Below are positions 46,849 to 55,765 of a DNA stretch of 64,000 nt, one piece after another; the first letter of the stretch is position 1; the number at the start of each line of letters is the position of its first letter. The notes beneath the pieces were generated by a model. The model was not told where the DNA came from, made no database searches, and saw only the letters and a program-made list of their open reading frames with translations. The position numbers were made by a program, and so were the translations under genes. Source of the stretch: Aliiglaciecola sp. M165 (GTDB taxonomy: Bacteria; Pseudomonadota; Gammaproteobacteria; Enterobacterales; Alteromonadaceae); NCBI RefSeq assembly GCF_007197995.1, contig NZ_VKKH01000008.1:186001-250000 (forward strand). The letters are read 5' to 3'.

Positions 46849-47688
46849 ATGAAGAATCAAATTTTATTGCTAAAAACTGCAGCACTTACCGCTGTATTTT
46901 TCTTGGCCGCCTGTAACGGAAGTTCTTCGGAATCGGGTGAGGTAGCAGAGGTTGACAATGGCGGTTCCGGTACGAGCAATTGCAATAATCCTGCAAGCCA
47001 ACTTTCAAGTGCGTTTTTGGAGTTTGTAGCGGCACCAAACGTTACCGCAGTTTTATCTGAGGATGGTTGTTCAGTTACTTTGGAATCAGATGGCAAACCC
47101 GATCACACATCATCTTATTGGGACTCTGGTAATGCAAGTGGCCTGTATGTAGAACCAGAAGATGCAGACTTGTTTAACCAACAACGATCCCCGGGAGACA
47201 TCGAGGACTATGTCAATGTGTTTGAATTAACCGTTCCGGTAGAGCCACAATTGGCAAGTTCGCCATCAGCAACCCCGTTAGGGCCCATTGGTATTGCTAT
47301 CAGCGGCACACCAATATTCAATGATTCCGAAGGAAATGGTGATGTGTCGCTTGGCGTTCTTCAAGGTTTTGATCGCAATGGAGCACATACAGGGCCGCAA
47401 ACTTACCACTATCACATGGAACCCAAAGCGATTTCTTATGACGATGACAAGTTGGTCGGGATCATGTCTGACGGCTTCTTTGTTTTTGGGCGCAGATGTT
47501 ATGCTGTCGGCGATTATCCTACCGACCTTGACGCATCAAACGGTCATTCAACTGTAACGCTGTATACCAATTCTGGAGAAGAAGACGCAGAGTATCATTA
47601 CCATATATCCAACGAGCAGTACTTAAATGGGGAGAACTATTTAATTTTTCCAGGAAATTTCCAAGGTATGCCAAATGGAGTTAATTAG
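46849..47688 (+). CDS. YHYH-domain lipoprotein
   Basis: A 279-residue exported protein. The signal ends with lipobox LAAC (Cys22), followed by a Ser/Gly/Asp linker. The body carries two copies of the name-giving motif, QTYHYHMEP and EYHYHISN, about 60 residues apart, with GPIGIAISGTPIFND and LVGIMSDGFFVFGRRC between and before, as in the YHYH family. The clustered His and Tyr suggest metal binding, unproven. First gene of an operon with a MORN-like protein and an SCO protein. Confidence 0.88.
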   Translation: MKNQILLLKTAALTAVFFLAACNGSSSESGEVAEVDNGGSGTSNCNNPASQLSSAFLEFVAAPNVTAVLSEDGCSVTLESDGKPDHTSSYWDSGNASGLYVEPEDADLFNQQRSPGDIEDYVNVFELTVPVEPQLASSPSATPLGPIGIAISGTPIFNDSEGNGDVSLGVLQGFDRNGAHTGPQTYHYHMEPKAISYDDDKLVGIMSDGFFVFGRRCYAVGDYPTDLDASNGHSTVTLYTNSGEEDAEYHYHISNEQYLNGENYLIFPGNFQGMPNGVN

Positions 47689-47691
47689 GGT

Positions 47692-48327
47692 TTGGTCTTC
47701 AAAGAGTTAAGCAAACGCGGCGTTAACCTCATTCTCATGAGCGCAATATTGACCTCCTGTTTGATGGCTTTGGTGCCTGCGTTTAGCTTTGAAAAAATTG
47801 TCGATACGACACAAATAGACACCAATAATCGTGGCGAACGCATATACAAAGGTCAGTTGTTTACAGGCGAAGTGTGGGCGTATTACCCAAATGGGAATTT
47901 GAAATCTACAGAACAATTCGACCGTGGCAGGCGAGAAGGGTATTCGAGAAAGTGGTTTCCAGATGGGGTACTAGCGTTTGAATCTTATCATGTGGCTGGT
48001 ACACGAGAAGGCTTTGTTCGGAGCTGGTGGTTTAACGGAAACCCTAGGTCAGAGACGTTTTATGTGAAGGGCAAGGCAGAGGGAACTGGCTGGAGCTGGT
48101 ATCGAAATGGCAACAAGTTTAAACAGTTTAATTTCGTTAATGGGCAGCCTAGTGGTCTGCAAAAAGCGTGGCGTGAAAATGGTAAACTATTTAGTAACTT
48201 TGAATATAAAAATGGGCGTATTTATGGACTTAGGAAAGCAAACAATTGCGTTGGCTTGGAGGATGAAGTTATCTCCGTGGGCTACTACAAAAAACAATCA
48301 GAAAATCTACCGTTCAATACTGATTAG
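47692..48327 (+). CDS. YwqK/MORN-repeat protein
   Basis: A 211-residue protein with an N-terminal signal-like helix (LILMSAILTSCLMALVPAFS) and a ladder of MORN-variant repeats of about 20-23 residues, for example AYYPNGNLKSTEQFDRGRRE, KWFPDGVLAFESY and WSWYRNGNKFKQFNFVNG. The YwqK family is named after a proposed antitoxin, but these repeats are general binding modules. The start is TTG, four bases after the YHYH stop and probably coupled to it, with GGAG inside the upstream gene. It overlaps the SCO reading frame by 65 bases. Confidence 0.8.
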   Translation: MVFKELSKRGVNLILMSAILTSCLMALVPAFSFEKIVDTTQIDTNNRGERIYKGQLFTGEVWAYYPNGNLKSTEQFDRGRREGYSRKWFPDGVLAFESYHVAGTREGFVRSWWFNGNPRSETFYVKGKAEGTGWSWYRNGNKFKQFNFVNGQPSGLQKAWRENGKLFSNFEYKNGRIYGLRKANNCVGLEDEVISVGYYKKQSENLPFNTD

Positions 48328-48952
48328 ACTGGTTACTGCTTCATTGTTCTTATTGGTTCCACTGGCAAGTGCGTCAAATGATTTGCCGTACTACAATGAT
48401 GAAGCCTTTTCTCCAATATGGCTGGCGCCAAATAGCCCGGAGTTAAGCAATTTTCATCGAATTCCAGAGTTTAGTTTCACTGATCAAAATGGCGACACAG
48501 TCACACAAGAAACGTTTGAAGGCAAAATCTATGTAGCCGGTTTCTTTTTCTCAACCTGTCCAGGAATTTGCCCATCGGTACGGTCAAAGTTGAAAAAGGT
48601 CCAAGCTGCATTTATTGACGACCCGAATGTGAAAATCGTCCAGCATTCGATTCGACCCACTACCGATACGATAGAGGTGTTGCAAACTTACGCAAAACAG
48701 AATGAGATTGATGGTGATAAATGGTACTTGTTGACTGGAGACAAGAAAAAGATTTATGACTTGGCAAAAAGTGCGTATTTTGCGAGTGAAGATTTAGGGA
48801 ATATTCAAAATACCAATGATTTCCTGCACACTGAAAGCTTGTTGCTTATTGATCAAAATAGGCATATTCGCGGCATATACAACGGTTTGAATTCAGCGTC
48901 AGTGGATTACTTAATTGCCGATATAAAAGCGCTGAATAGCGAAAACATGTAG
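48263..48952 (+). CDS. SCO1/SenC-family copper chaperone-like protein
   Basis: A thioredoxin-fold protein of about 229 residues. The metal-site CxxxC is in FFFSTCPGICPSVRSKL and the distal His in NDFLHTESLLLID; these three residues bind copper in SCO proteins that assemble the CuA centre of cytochrome oxidase. A signal-like helix (SILIRLVTASLFLLVPLASA) exports it. The start is uncertain: the ATG at 48263 has GGAGG touching it, too close to be ideal, and ATG 48224 is an alternative. Last gene of the YHYH operon; no oxidase genes are nearby. Confidence 0.85.
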   Translation: MKLSPWATTKNNQKIYRSILIRLVTASLFLLVPLASASNDLPYYNDEAFSPIWLAPNSPELSNFHRIPEFSFTDQNGDTVTQETFEGKIYVAGFFFSTCPGICPSVRSKLKKVQAAFIDDPNVKIVQHSIRPTTDTIEVLQTYAKQNEIDGDKWYLLTGDKKKIYDLAKSAYFASEDLGNIQNTNDFLHTESLLLIDQNRHIRGIYNGLNSASVDYLIADIKALNSENM

Positions 48953-48997
48953 CTAGCACATTTAAGACAGGTCAGTGTTGCCGTGGCCAAAGGCTAT

Positions 48998-49900
48998 CTA
49001 TTTAGCACAATCACATTCTTTGAGTAGCGGTTCATGAGGTATAAATACCGGGAACTCAGAATGTTCAAGCGTGATGATATGACGGTTTTGGATTTTTGCC
49101 TTCAGTACCGAATCGCGGTGATACTTATCTAGCAAATCCTGCAGCTGTCCATTAATGCTCATAGCATGTAATCCTGAATTCAAACGTTGAAATATTCTAG
49201 GCTCTTTTGGACTTACGAACATAAAGCTCACAGAAGGAATGTAAAGCGCTATATCAGGCACGACAACTAAACCATCACTAACAGCTTGATATCGCTTCAA
49301 CTCGTCGTAGACTTCATTCAGTGCACGAGGCACAAAATCAAAACGACCTCGTTCAAGCATTTTTAGCATCGTAGCGTAGTTAGGAGAATCTACAATATCA
49401 AAACCATTTTCTTGCATAATTTTGTAGGTCGACCAATTCGGACTTAGACCAACTTTGAATGGTTTTAATTCTTCAAGACTTTTGATATTTGAAAAATTCT
49501 TCTCTTGACCCTTTTTTACTACCAGTAGCCTAAAAGCATCAATGCCTCTGCGCAGAGGGACTCGCACTACCAATGCCTTTTGTTCGAATTCTTCACGGGT
49601 ATGAGCGAAAGTCAAAGTCAGATTTTCACCTTTCTCTAACTCACGAAATGCCCTGGAAATATTCATTCTTTGGGAATTTTCTACTATTTCATATTCACCA
49701 TACGTTTCTTTGGTGATTTCTAAGGCAAGTTTAACTAACTCATTTTTGAAAAAGATTCTATTGTCTTGTGGCGATTCACCCACATTCACTATGACGATGT
49801 CTTTTGCATTAACTAGCGACGGTATTGATGCAATCATTAGCAAACTGATATATGCAAAAAAACACAAGGGTTTCGTTAATTCTTTTTCCAATCTGAACAT
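48998..49900 (-). CDS. Periplasmic solute-binding protein (SBP_bac_3-like)
   Basis: A 300-residue exported protein (signal peptide ISLLMIASIPSLVNA). It has the two-lobe pattern of ABC-type substrate-binding proteins, with SLEELKPFKVGLSPNWSTYK, NYATMLKMLERGRFDFVPRA and SFMFVSPKEP. It lacks any ABC permease or ATPase partner and lies downstream of a diguanylate cyclase on the same strand, so a sensory rather than transport role is likely. The ATG at 49900 has GGAAA upstream; 32 extra residues from 49996 are not signal-like. It ends CDCAK. Confidence 0.8.
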   Translation of the reverse strand: MFRLEKELTKPLCFFAYISLLMIASIPSLVNAKDIVIVNVGESPQDNRIFFKNELVKLALEITKETYGEYEIVENSQRMNISRAFRELEKGENLTLTFAHTREEFEQKALVVRVPLRRGIDAFRLLVVKKGQEKNFSNIKSLEELKPFKVGLSPNWSTYKIMQENGFDIVDSPNYATMLKMLERGRFDFVPRALNEVYDELKRYQAVSDGLVVVPDIALYIPSVSFMFVSPKEPRIFQRLNSGLHAMSINGQLQDLLDKYHRDSVLKAKIQNRHIITLEHSEFPVFIPHEPLLKECDCAK

Positions 49901-50058
49901 GGCATAAAATTTCCGTGAAATGAGCTTCTGACTACAGTACGTTAAAGTGATTCTTGTTTCCTTGATAATAACTCCTAAAACAACACCATACTCCAATCAT
50001 GAGAGGAAATTGTGTAGTTGAATGGTTTTCGCTTCGCACTTGAAGACATTCAATTACT

Positions 50059-51138
50059 TTAATCCTGGTGAATCGTTGTATTGCGCCCACTTTCTTTTGC
50101 GCAATATAAACGTTTGTCAGCCAGTTCAAAAAGCTCACTTTCCGTATTGGAGCTGTTTGGGCTTAGGGTAGCTACGCCCAGGCTGACGGTGACATTCAGA
50201 CTCTGCTGCTTATATTTAATGGGCTCGTTGCTCACTGATACCCTAAGTCGCTCAGCTAGATGAACGATTTCTTCATGATTAGTAGCAGATATAATCACTG
50301 CAAACTCTTCCCCTCCAATTCTCGCTACCACATCAGAGACTCGCCGACACACACGCTTTATCGTTTCAGCAACCTGCTGAATGACTAAGTCGCCTGCTAA
50401 ATGCCCATACTGGTCATTAATGCGCTTAAAGTAGTCAATATCAATTAGCATTAAACTAATTTTTCCATTAGTCCGGGATTGAAGGGCCCAGTTTTCTTTT
50501 AGGATATGATCAAATGAGCGTCGATTGGCGATCATTGTTAGACTATCCTGTTGATTGAGCTTTTCCAACTCAATTTGCTGAGTCGTCAATAAGGTATATT
50601 CATGGTTTAACCCGCGACTCAATAACAGCATGTATGTGCCATATAACACTAACAATATTGCTTCCATGAAACGGCCATCAGCAATTAACAATAGTGTAAA
50701 AAAAGGCGGTAAAATTGTTGTTAACACATAGGCTAAAGAGACATCTGGACGAGGAGAAAAATTGACGATTCCGCCACTTAGCACACCAAATACACTCAGT
50801 AATAAAAACAAAAAGAGTGGTTCAAACAATGGGTGCAGCAGTGAAACAGATAAAAGGGAGCTTAGCAGCATCGTAGGCATAATTGCGTTGAAATATATTA
50901 GGCAAGTCCAGAGCCTAGCGTTGACACTATTTGATTTGCTAGTAAAGAGAAAAGTTAAAAAACGAACTAACCCGAAACATAGAAATGCGCACAAAATACT
51001 GTAAAAAAGCAATGGCACCTGTTCATAAAAATTAGTCCCTATGCCAATGACGGCCCAAATTGCGGTATATACGTAGGTACCATTTTTTGACCGTTTTTCG
51101 AGATCTCGATTTCTGCGTGTGTGCAAATTTACTGTCAT
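50059..51138 (-). CDS. Membrane-bound diguanylate cyclase
   Basis: A 359-residue protein. Residues 20-170 hold about six transmembrane helices; the GGDEF domain follows a short linker (QIELEKLNQQDSLTMIANRR). Active site RIGGEEFAVI is intact (GGEEF variant), with DIDYFKRINDQYGHLAGD upstream and FELADKRLYCAKESGRN downstream. It should make cyclic di-GMP. An RxxD inhibitory site is not clearly seen before GGEEF. The solute-binding protein gene follows after 158 bp and may supply the signal. Confidence 0.9.
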   Translation of the reverse strand: MTVNLHTRRNRDLEKRSKNGTYVYTAIWAVIGIGTNFYEQVPLLFYSILCAFLCFGLVRFLTFLFTSKSNSVNARLWTCLIYFNAIMPTMLLSSLLSVSLLHPLFEPLFLFLLLSVFGVLSGGIVNFSPRPDVSLAYVLTTILPPFFTLLLIADGRFMEAILLVLYGTYMLLLSRGLNHEYTLLTTQQIELEKLNQQDSLTMIANRRSFDHILKENWALQSRTNGKISLMLIDIDYFKRINDQYGHLAGDLVIQQVAETIKRVCRRVSDVVARIGGEEFAVIISATNHEEIVHLAERLRVSVSNEPIKYKQQSLNVTVSLGVATLSPNSSNTESELFELADKRLYCAKESGRNTTIHQD

Positions 51139-51493
51139 TTAGAGCAACTTTTTAGATAAACGGATGACACCTGGTATGCCGGTATAGTTAACCCAAACTC
51201 GTTGTGCTACTGAGCAAGTATTAGCCCTTGTAATAATTTGAGAAATGCGCACAACTAAATGCGAGTCTTGAGCTGTGTTTAATCCCATGGAATACGCACT
51301 CAGGATGCAGTAAATTCGTTTTAATTCTGCGCGACAAGCTCTGTAGTTGGGGACATTTAACTAGTATAGACAAATTGTGTTAAGTTGTTTTTCTTAAAGG
51401 TTGATTTTAGTTTTAACACGAAAGTTTTGGCGTCATTAACTCACAACTTATCGCCTGCAAATTTTAAGTATTTAACTCAGGTATGCACGAACA
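51139..51493. other. Intergenic region, no gene seen
   Basis: 355 bases between the divergent diguanylate cyclase and GGCT-like genes. It must contain both promoters. I see no RNA gene, strong hairpin or convincing small reading frame. Confidence 0.5.
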
Positions 51494-52162
51494 TTGAACA
51501 GCAAAAATTCACATCCTAACTGGAAGCAAGCAAACAATTTTTTGTTAGGCTATGGCTCGTTACTGAGTGCTGATAGTCGATTGCAATTTAGCGATAATCC
51601 TCATCCAGCTATTTGTGTCAGGGTCAAAGGCTTTCAACGTGGTTGGATTACTCGTGCATTTCACGAGCATCAAACCTATGTAGGTGTGGTGCCTTCCCAA
51701 AATAGTGAAATTAATGCTCATTGTGTACCAATTACGATCAACCCGTCATTGCAGCAAAGGGAACAAGATTACCGTTTTGTTGAAGTCGAACATCAGCAAG
51801 TGCTTCCAAATGGTTGTCGGAATTCCGAGCTATGGCATCACGTTGAGCATCCCAGAGCAAAATTGTGGATATGCGAGTCGCTGAAAAACTACCCAGCAAG
51901 TGATGAATTTCCCATTCATCAGTCCTATGTGGATACCTGTTTGTCAGGCTGCCTCAATCACTATCAACAAGATAAAGAAATCCATCATGACGGAGTAGCA
52001 GAGGCACGCCGATTTATAACCACTACGGCAGGGTGGCAGTGCTTGTTGAACGACCGTGATAGCGTAAAATATCCCAGAGCCGGCAAACTATCGTCTCAAG
52101 AGCAAGGGATTATAGATGAGCTGCTGAATGAGTTCGGGTATAAGTCTATAGGTCAGAGCTAA
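51494..52162 (+). CDS. Gamma-glutamylcyclotransferase-like protein
   Basis: A 222-residue protein with the GGCT-fold start NNFLLGYGSLLSADSRLQFS; the YGSL loop binds substrate in this fold. Residues RVKGFQRGW and YVGVVPSQ follow the usual order, but the sequence is longer and more divergent than ChaC or GGCT, so the reaction is uncertain. The start is TTG with AGG about a dozen bases away. The last base of its TAA stop codon is the first base of the inserted MITE-like element, so its terminator region was displaced. Confidence 0.72.
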   Translation: MNSKNSHPNWKQANNFLLGYGSLLSADSRLQFSDNPHPAICVRVKGFQRGWITRAFHEHQTYVGVVPSQNSEINAHCVPITINPSLQQREQDYRFVEVEHQQVLPNGCRNSELWHHVEHPRAKLWICESLKNYPASDEFPIHQSYVDTCLSGCLNHYQQDKEIHHDGVAEARRFITTTAGWQCLLNDRDSVKYPRAGKLSSQEQGIIDELLNEFGYKSIGQS

Positions 52163-52397
52163 TTAACCCCAATCCCGGATAGGCAACGCCTGTAAGCACC
52201 GCTATTTATCCCCCTATCATCGTTGTTCATTATGCGTTTAGAGCGACTAGACAACATAATTCTCGCCTTGATAAGGGAATAAATCACGGCACTTACCTAT
52301 AAAAAACCAATATCAAAAAGATGATAACTTCTATGTCATTAATAAAGCTTTAAAAACAAAGCTATTCCGACATTTCTTATCCAGAATTGGGGTTAAT
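52162..52397. mobile_element. MITE-like element with terminal inverted repeats and TA target duplication
   Basis: The ends read ATTAACCCCAATCCCGGATA (left) and, on the other strand, ATTAACCCCAATTCTGGATA (right): 18 of 20 bases match. TA flanks both ends (52160-52161 and 52398-52399), the hallmark of Tc1/mariner-IS630 target duplication. The 236 bp interior has no reading frame of useful length. No related transposase is in the window, so it would be mobilised in trans. The right junction creates TATAAT (52398-52403), a possible -10 box for the RRM gene. Confidence 0.7.
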
Positions 52398-52501
52398 TAT
52401 AATATCCTGAGCAAAGCAAAAGTGAGTTGAGTGATTTACCTTGGTCTTAAGGCGATTACTTGAGATACTCTTTTTTTAATTCACAAATTTTTTGGAAGCC
52501 A

Positions 52502-52741
52502 GTGAACATATTAGTCAGAAAACTAGCCCGCACGACCACCGAGGATAGCCTTCGGGATATATTTTTAAAATTTGGTGAGGTTGAAAGTTGCGACCTAGTT
52601 CTCGACAGCGTGACAGGTAAATCCAAAGGCTTTGGTTTCGTTGTGATGCCCAACGAAGCAGAAGCCATGGCAGCAATTAACAAGCTTAACCTGTCAATGT
52701 TGGATAATCACGCTATCCGCGTGAAAATCGCAGATAGCTAG
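52502..52741 (+). CDS. RRM-domain RNA-binding protein
   Basis: A 79-residue single RNA-recognition motif. RNP2 is NILVRKLA and RNP1 is KGFGFVVM, with the helix SLRDIFLKFGEVESCDLVLD between and the closing strand AIRVKIADS. Bacterial proteins of this size bind RNA and are often cold-responsive. The start is GTG at 52502 with TTGGAA upstream, giving the normal short N-terminus; a longer reading from 52460 adds residues unlike the family. It converges on the caspase-STAND gene, 24 bp away. Confidence 0.88.
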   Translation: MNILVRKLARTTTEDSLRDIFLKFGEVESCDLVLDSVTGKSKGFGFVVMPNEAEAMAAINKLNLSMLDNHAIRVKIADS

Positions 52742-52765
52742 TCTGCGATTAATCCTTTGAATATA

Positions 52766-55753
52766 TTAACGAGACCAAAATGGTTGGTCCGTCCATATTA
52801 ATCCAAAATCTTCCATTAATTTATTCATGGGATACAAAGGCATCGCTTCGTTTTGATCTTTGAAGTCATGTGGGCCATAAGTCTTCCAAGACCAACCCAA
52901 CCCAGCAACTAATAAACCGCCACCATTTTCCACATACGCTTTAATAACTGCTTTTTCGTCTTCACTAAAATCTGTCCAGGCGTTGGCAATAATAACCACT
53001 GCAGCGTTAGCTACAGCCTCTTCAAAAGGTAAATTCTCTATGCTTAAATCGTATTCAGAGCGAGATAGCACGTCACGAATAGTTTGGTAGCCATTTGGAT
53101 TGTATCTGGGCAGTGTCTCCAAGTGGCCATGAGTGAAATAAACGGTATTCCCCAAGTCTGCCATTAACCAATACAGTGCCAGTTCCAAAAATATTGATTC
53201 GCCATTTTCATCGAAATAGGTCAACAGGTTTTCATGGCCTGAGGCCATAATACGGCCTTCTCCATACACCCTGGCGGCGACAAAGGTTCCTTCATTTGGC
53301 ACAGTAACCAGTGGGCGCCATTGCTCGTCTGTGGCCACCACACCGCCTTGTGACTCTGTGCCTAACATGTCAGATAAGCTAAAGAAATTGCCTCGTTGCA
53401 GAATATCTAAATAAACTTGATCGCGAGTTTCACGGGCCAGCCTGGCTTGGTCAGCATGAAAAGTTGCTTCTTCTGCTTGAAATGCTGCTTCCTCTTCAAG
53501 AAATTGAGCCTCTTTCTGAAGAAGCTCGTTTTCTGCTGTTTGAAGTTTAGCTTCCTGTTCTTTGATATCTGCTTGAACAGATTTATCGTAGGCAATCAAC
53601 CCAACAATGGCTAACACTAAAACAATAACAAAAGAGATTATATACTTGCGTCTACGCCCTGATTTTCTCAACTTTTCGCTAGCTAGAACAAAGCTTTTTT
53701 CCAACGAATTAAGTTCATTCTCATTGATTTTTGAAAGTGCTTGGGCCAACCTCGGATCGTCGTGCCAGGTAAGGCCTTTTTGTTGTTTGCTGTTTTGCCA
53801 ATCTGAAGCGGAACGCCAAAGTGAGCGAAGTAGCACTTGAGGGCCCGATTCGCTTAGCCACTCAAGCAATTTGGTCCAGGCCATGACCAAAGTATCATGG
53901 GCGGGTTCGATACTGTCATTGTCAACGACCAATAGCCTGGCGTTGACATAATTTTCTAACACTTTATCAACCCGTTTTTGTTCTTCGGGATCTGAGTATT
54001 GCAGTTCTTTCAGTTGTATACGCCGCCTCGCAAGGCGCGCCCCATCCTGAGACATCATTCGTAAAAATACTCGTTTTATCGTGCTCTGTGTCAATGTGTC
54101 CGCTTTGTCGAATAAATCACTGGCTCTACCGTGTAAAGAGCCTACAACTCCGCCTATTCGTTGATAGTCTTCTCGAAGCAGAGCGCGATCATTTGCACCG
54201 GATTCCCGTCGGCGTATCTGCGCGCTGCGATACATTTCAGATAAGGCAAAAGATAAAAGGGGCAGGGCACCGGGCATGGCCATAACTTCTTCAATAATTT
54301 CCGCCACTAAAGCTTCGTCTTCAAAATACAATGCCCGGACTCGAGCTGGCCCTTCAATACACTGGCGAAAATCTTCACTACTAAAAGCGGGTACTAAAAA
54401 CCGATTGTTTTGCCATAACTCTCCCATGCTTTCACTGCTGGCTAATCGTGGCTCAAAATCAGAACGTAGCGTGATCATGATATAAAAGTGATTGTTGTCT
54501 TCGATTAATTGACGCAAACGAGCCAAGTACTCAGATTGCAATGTGGCGTCGGTGCAAAGCGTATACAACTCTTCAAATTGATCGATATACAATAACGTAT
54601 TGCCATCTTTTGCGTTGCTATGGATTTCTTTCATCGCAGCATCTAATGACACCATAGGCACTTCACTCAACCTAATTGAACGGATTATTGTCCAGCCGGC
54701 ATTTTGAAGTTTAGGTAAAACACCTGCTTTAACAACACTTGACTTGCCAGTGCCTGATGCCCCCACAACCGCGATAAAATCATGACTTTCGGGAGTTTGT
54801 AGCTGTTCAATAATGTCATCAATAACCTTTTCACGACCAAACAACAATGCTGCATTCTCGGCATTGTACGAACTAAGACCCAACCACGGATTATTTGAAT
54901 CGTCCAATGGTGGATCAGGGATGGTATTTTTGGGATGTTTAGGATTGCGAAATATGTACTGGCCTTCATTGTCTGGTCGCAGGGGCCATATTCCAGGCGT
55001 TTGATTGCTTCGGGCGTCTGGCGGTACGAGTTCGCTAAAGGCGTATTGATATAATTCCGTGGCGGTAATTACGCCATCAGGTTGATGACTACCTTGGGCT
55101 GAATCCGCTTCACCCGATAACCCAGATAGAAGTGCCGCTGCAAAGGGTGAATGACCTTCGAAATGCTCAGCGTCGCGGGTATTATCGCGACCAGGCGCGA
55201 CGTCCATTGCTTTTTCATCATGTGACGCAGAGGTTAATACTTGCCAAGCCTGGCCTCTCAAAAAACGTTGATACTGACTTTCGTAAAGTGGCTCTTCGAT
55301 GAATACATCACGGGTGGAAGTCCAGCGAAACGACCCGGCAAAACAGCAATCAAGAATAATCAACATGTGCCGATTTTTGTATGCCTCCAGGGCTTTGCGA
55401 ATGCGCTCCATGGATACCCAGGACTCTTGCTCTCCTGGCGTTGCATCTTGAGGCAACAGAAACCCTTTAGGGCCTTCACTGCCATCTCCTCTGGCAACAC
55501 CGTGTCCGGCAAAATAGAGTAAAAACGCACTTTCTTCATGTAATGTTTGGGGTAGATGTTTTTCAATGTGCTCATAAATCGCCTCCGCACTGGCTTGTTC
55601 ATCCAGCAGGCAAGTGACTTGATAATCGTGATGCTCTTGTAATGCAACTGAGATTGCACTAGCGTCTTTTACCGCACTTTGCAGTGAGCTAATAGTGCCG
55701 CGGTATTCATTTATACCAATGACGAGAGCGTGGCCTTGCAATAAATCACTCAT
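52766..55753 (-). CDS. Caspase-like / STAND NTPase / transmembrane protein with a TCAF/M60-like C-terminal domain
   Basis: A 995-residue multidomain protein. Residues 5-270 are a C14 caspase-like protease with His84 (FAGHG) and Cys137 (LDCCFAG). Residues 288-640 are an nSTAND1-type NTPase: NPWLGLSSYNAEN, Walker A GASGTGKSS (331-339), Walker B LLYIDQFEEL and the STAND motif GALPLLSFAL (495-504). A transmembrane helix lies at about 704-722 after RRRK, then a coiled coil (725-780). Residues 825-960 resemble the amidotransferase-like domain beside M60 peptidases and in TCAF proteins (ARVYGEGRIMASGHE, NGGGLLVAGLGWSW). The positive-inside rule puts the protease and NTPase in the cytoplasm and the C-terminus in the periplasm. 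AAGGA precedes the ATG. Confidence 0.88.
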   Translation of the reverse strand: MSDLLQGHALVIGINEYRGTISSLQSAVKDASAISVALQEHHDYQVTCLLDEQASAEAIYEHIEKHLPQTLHEESAFLLYFAGHGVARGDGSEGPKGFLLPQDATPGEQESWVSMERIRKALEAYKNRHMLIILDCCFAGSFRWTSTRDVFIEEPLYESQYQRFLRGQAWQVLTSASHDEKAMDVAPGRDNTRDAEHFEGHSPFAAALLSGLSGEADSAQGSHQPDGVITATELYQYAFSELVPPDARSNQTPGIWPLRPDNEGQYIFRNPKHPKNTIPDPPLDDSNNPWLGLSSYNAENAALLFGREKVIDDIIEQLQTPESHDFIAVVGASGTGKSSVVKAGVLPKLQNAGWTIIRSIRLSEVPMVSLDAAMKEIHSNAKDGNTLLYIDQFEELYTLCTDATLQSEYLARLRQLIEDNNHFYIMITLRSDFEPRLASSESMGELWQNNRFLVPAFSSEDFRQCIEGPARVRALYFEDEALVAEIIEEVMAMPGALPLLSFALSEMYRSAQIRRRESGANDRALLREDYQRIGGVVGSLHGRASDLFDKADTLTQSTIKRVFLRMMSQDGARLARRRIQLKELQYSDPEEQKRVDKVLENYVNARLLVVDNDSIEPAHDTLVMAWTKLLEWLSESGPQVLLRSLWRSASDWQNSKQQKGLTWHDDPRLAQALSKINENELNSLEKSFVLASEKLRKSGRRRKYIISFVIVLVLAIVGLIAYDKSVQADIKEQEAKLQTAENELLQKEAQFLEEEAAFQAEEATFHADQARLARETRDQVYLDILQRGNFFSLSDMLGTESQGGVVATDEQWRPLVTVPNEGTFVAARVYGEGRIMASGHENLLTYFDENGESIFLELALYWLMADLGNTVYFTHGHLETLPRYNPNGYQTIRDVLSRSEYDLSIENLPFEEAVANAAVVIIANAWTDFSEDEKAVIKAYVENGGGLLVAGLGWSWKTYGPHDFKDQNEAMPLYPMNKLMEDFGLIWTDQPFWSR

Positions 55754-55765
55754 TCTATTCCTTGG

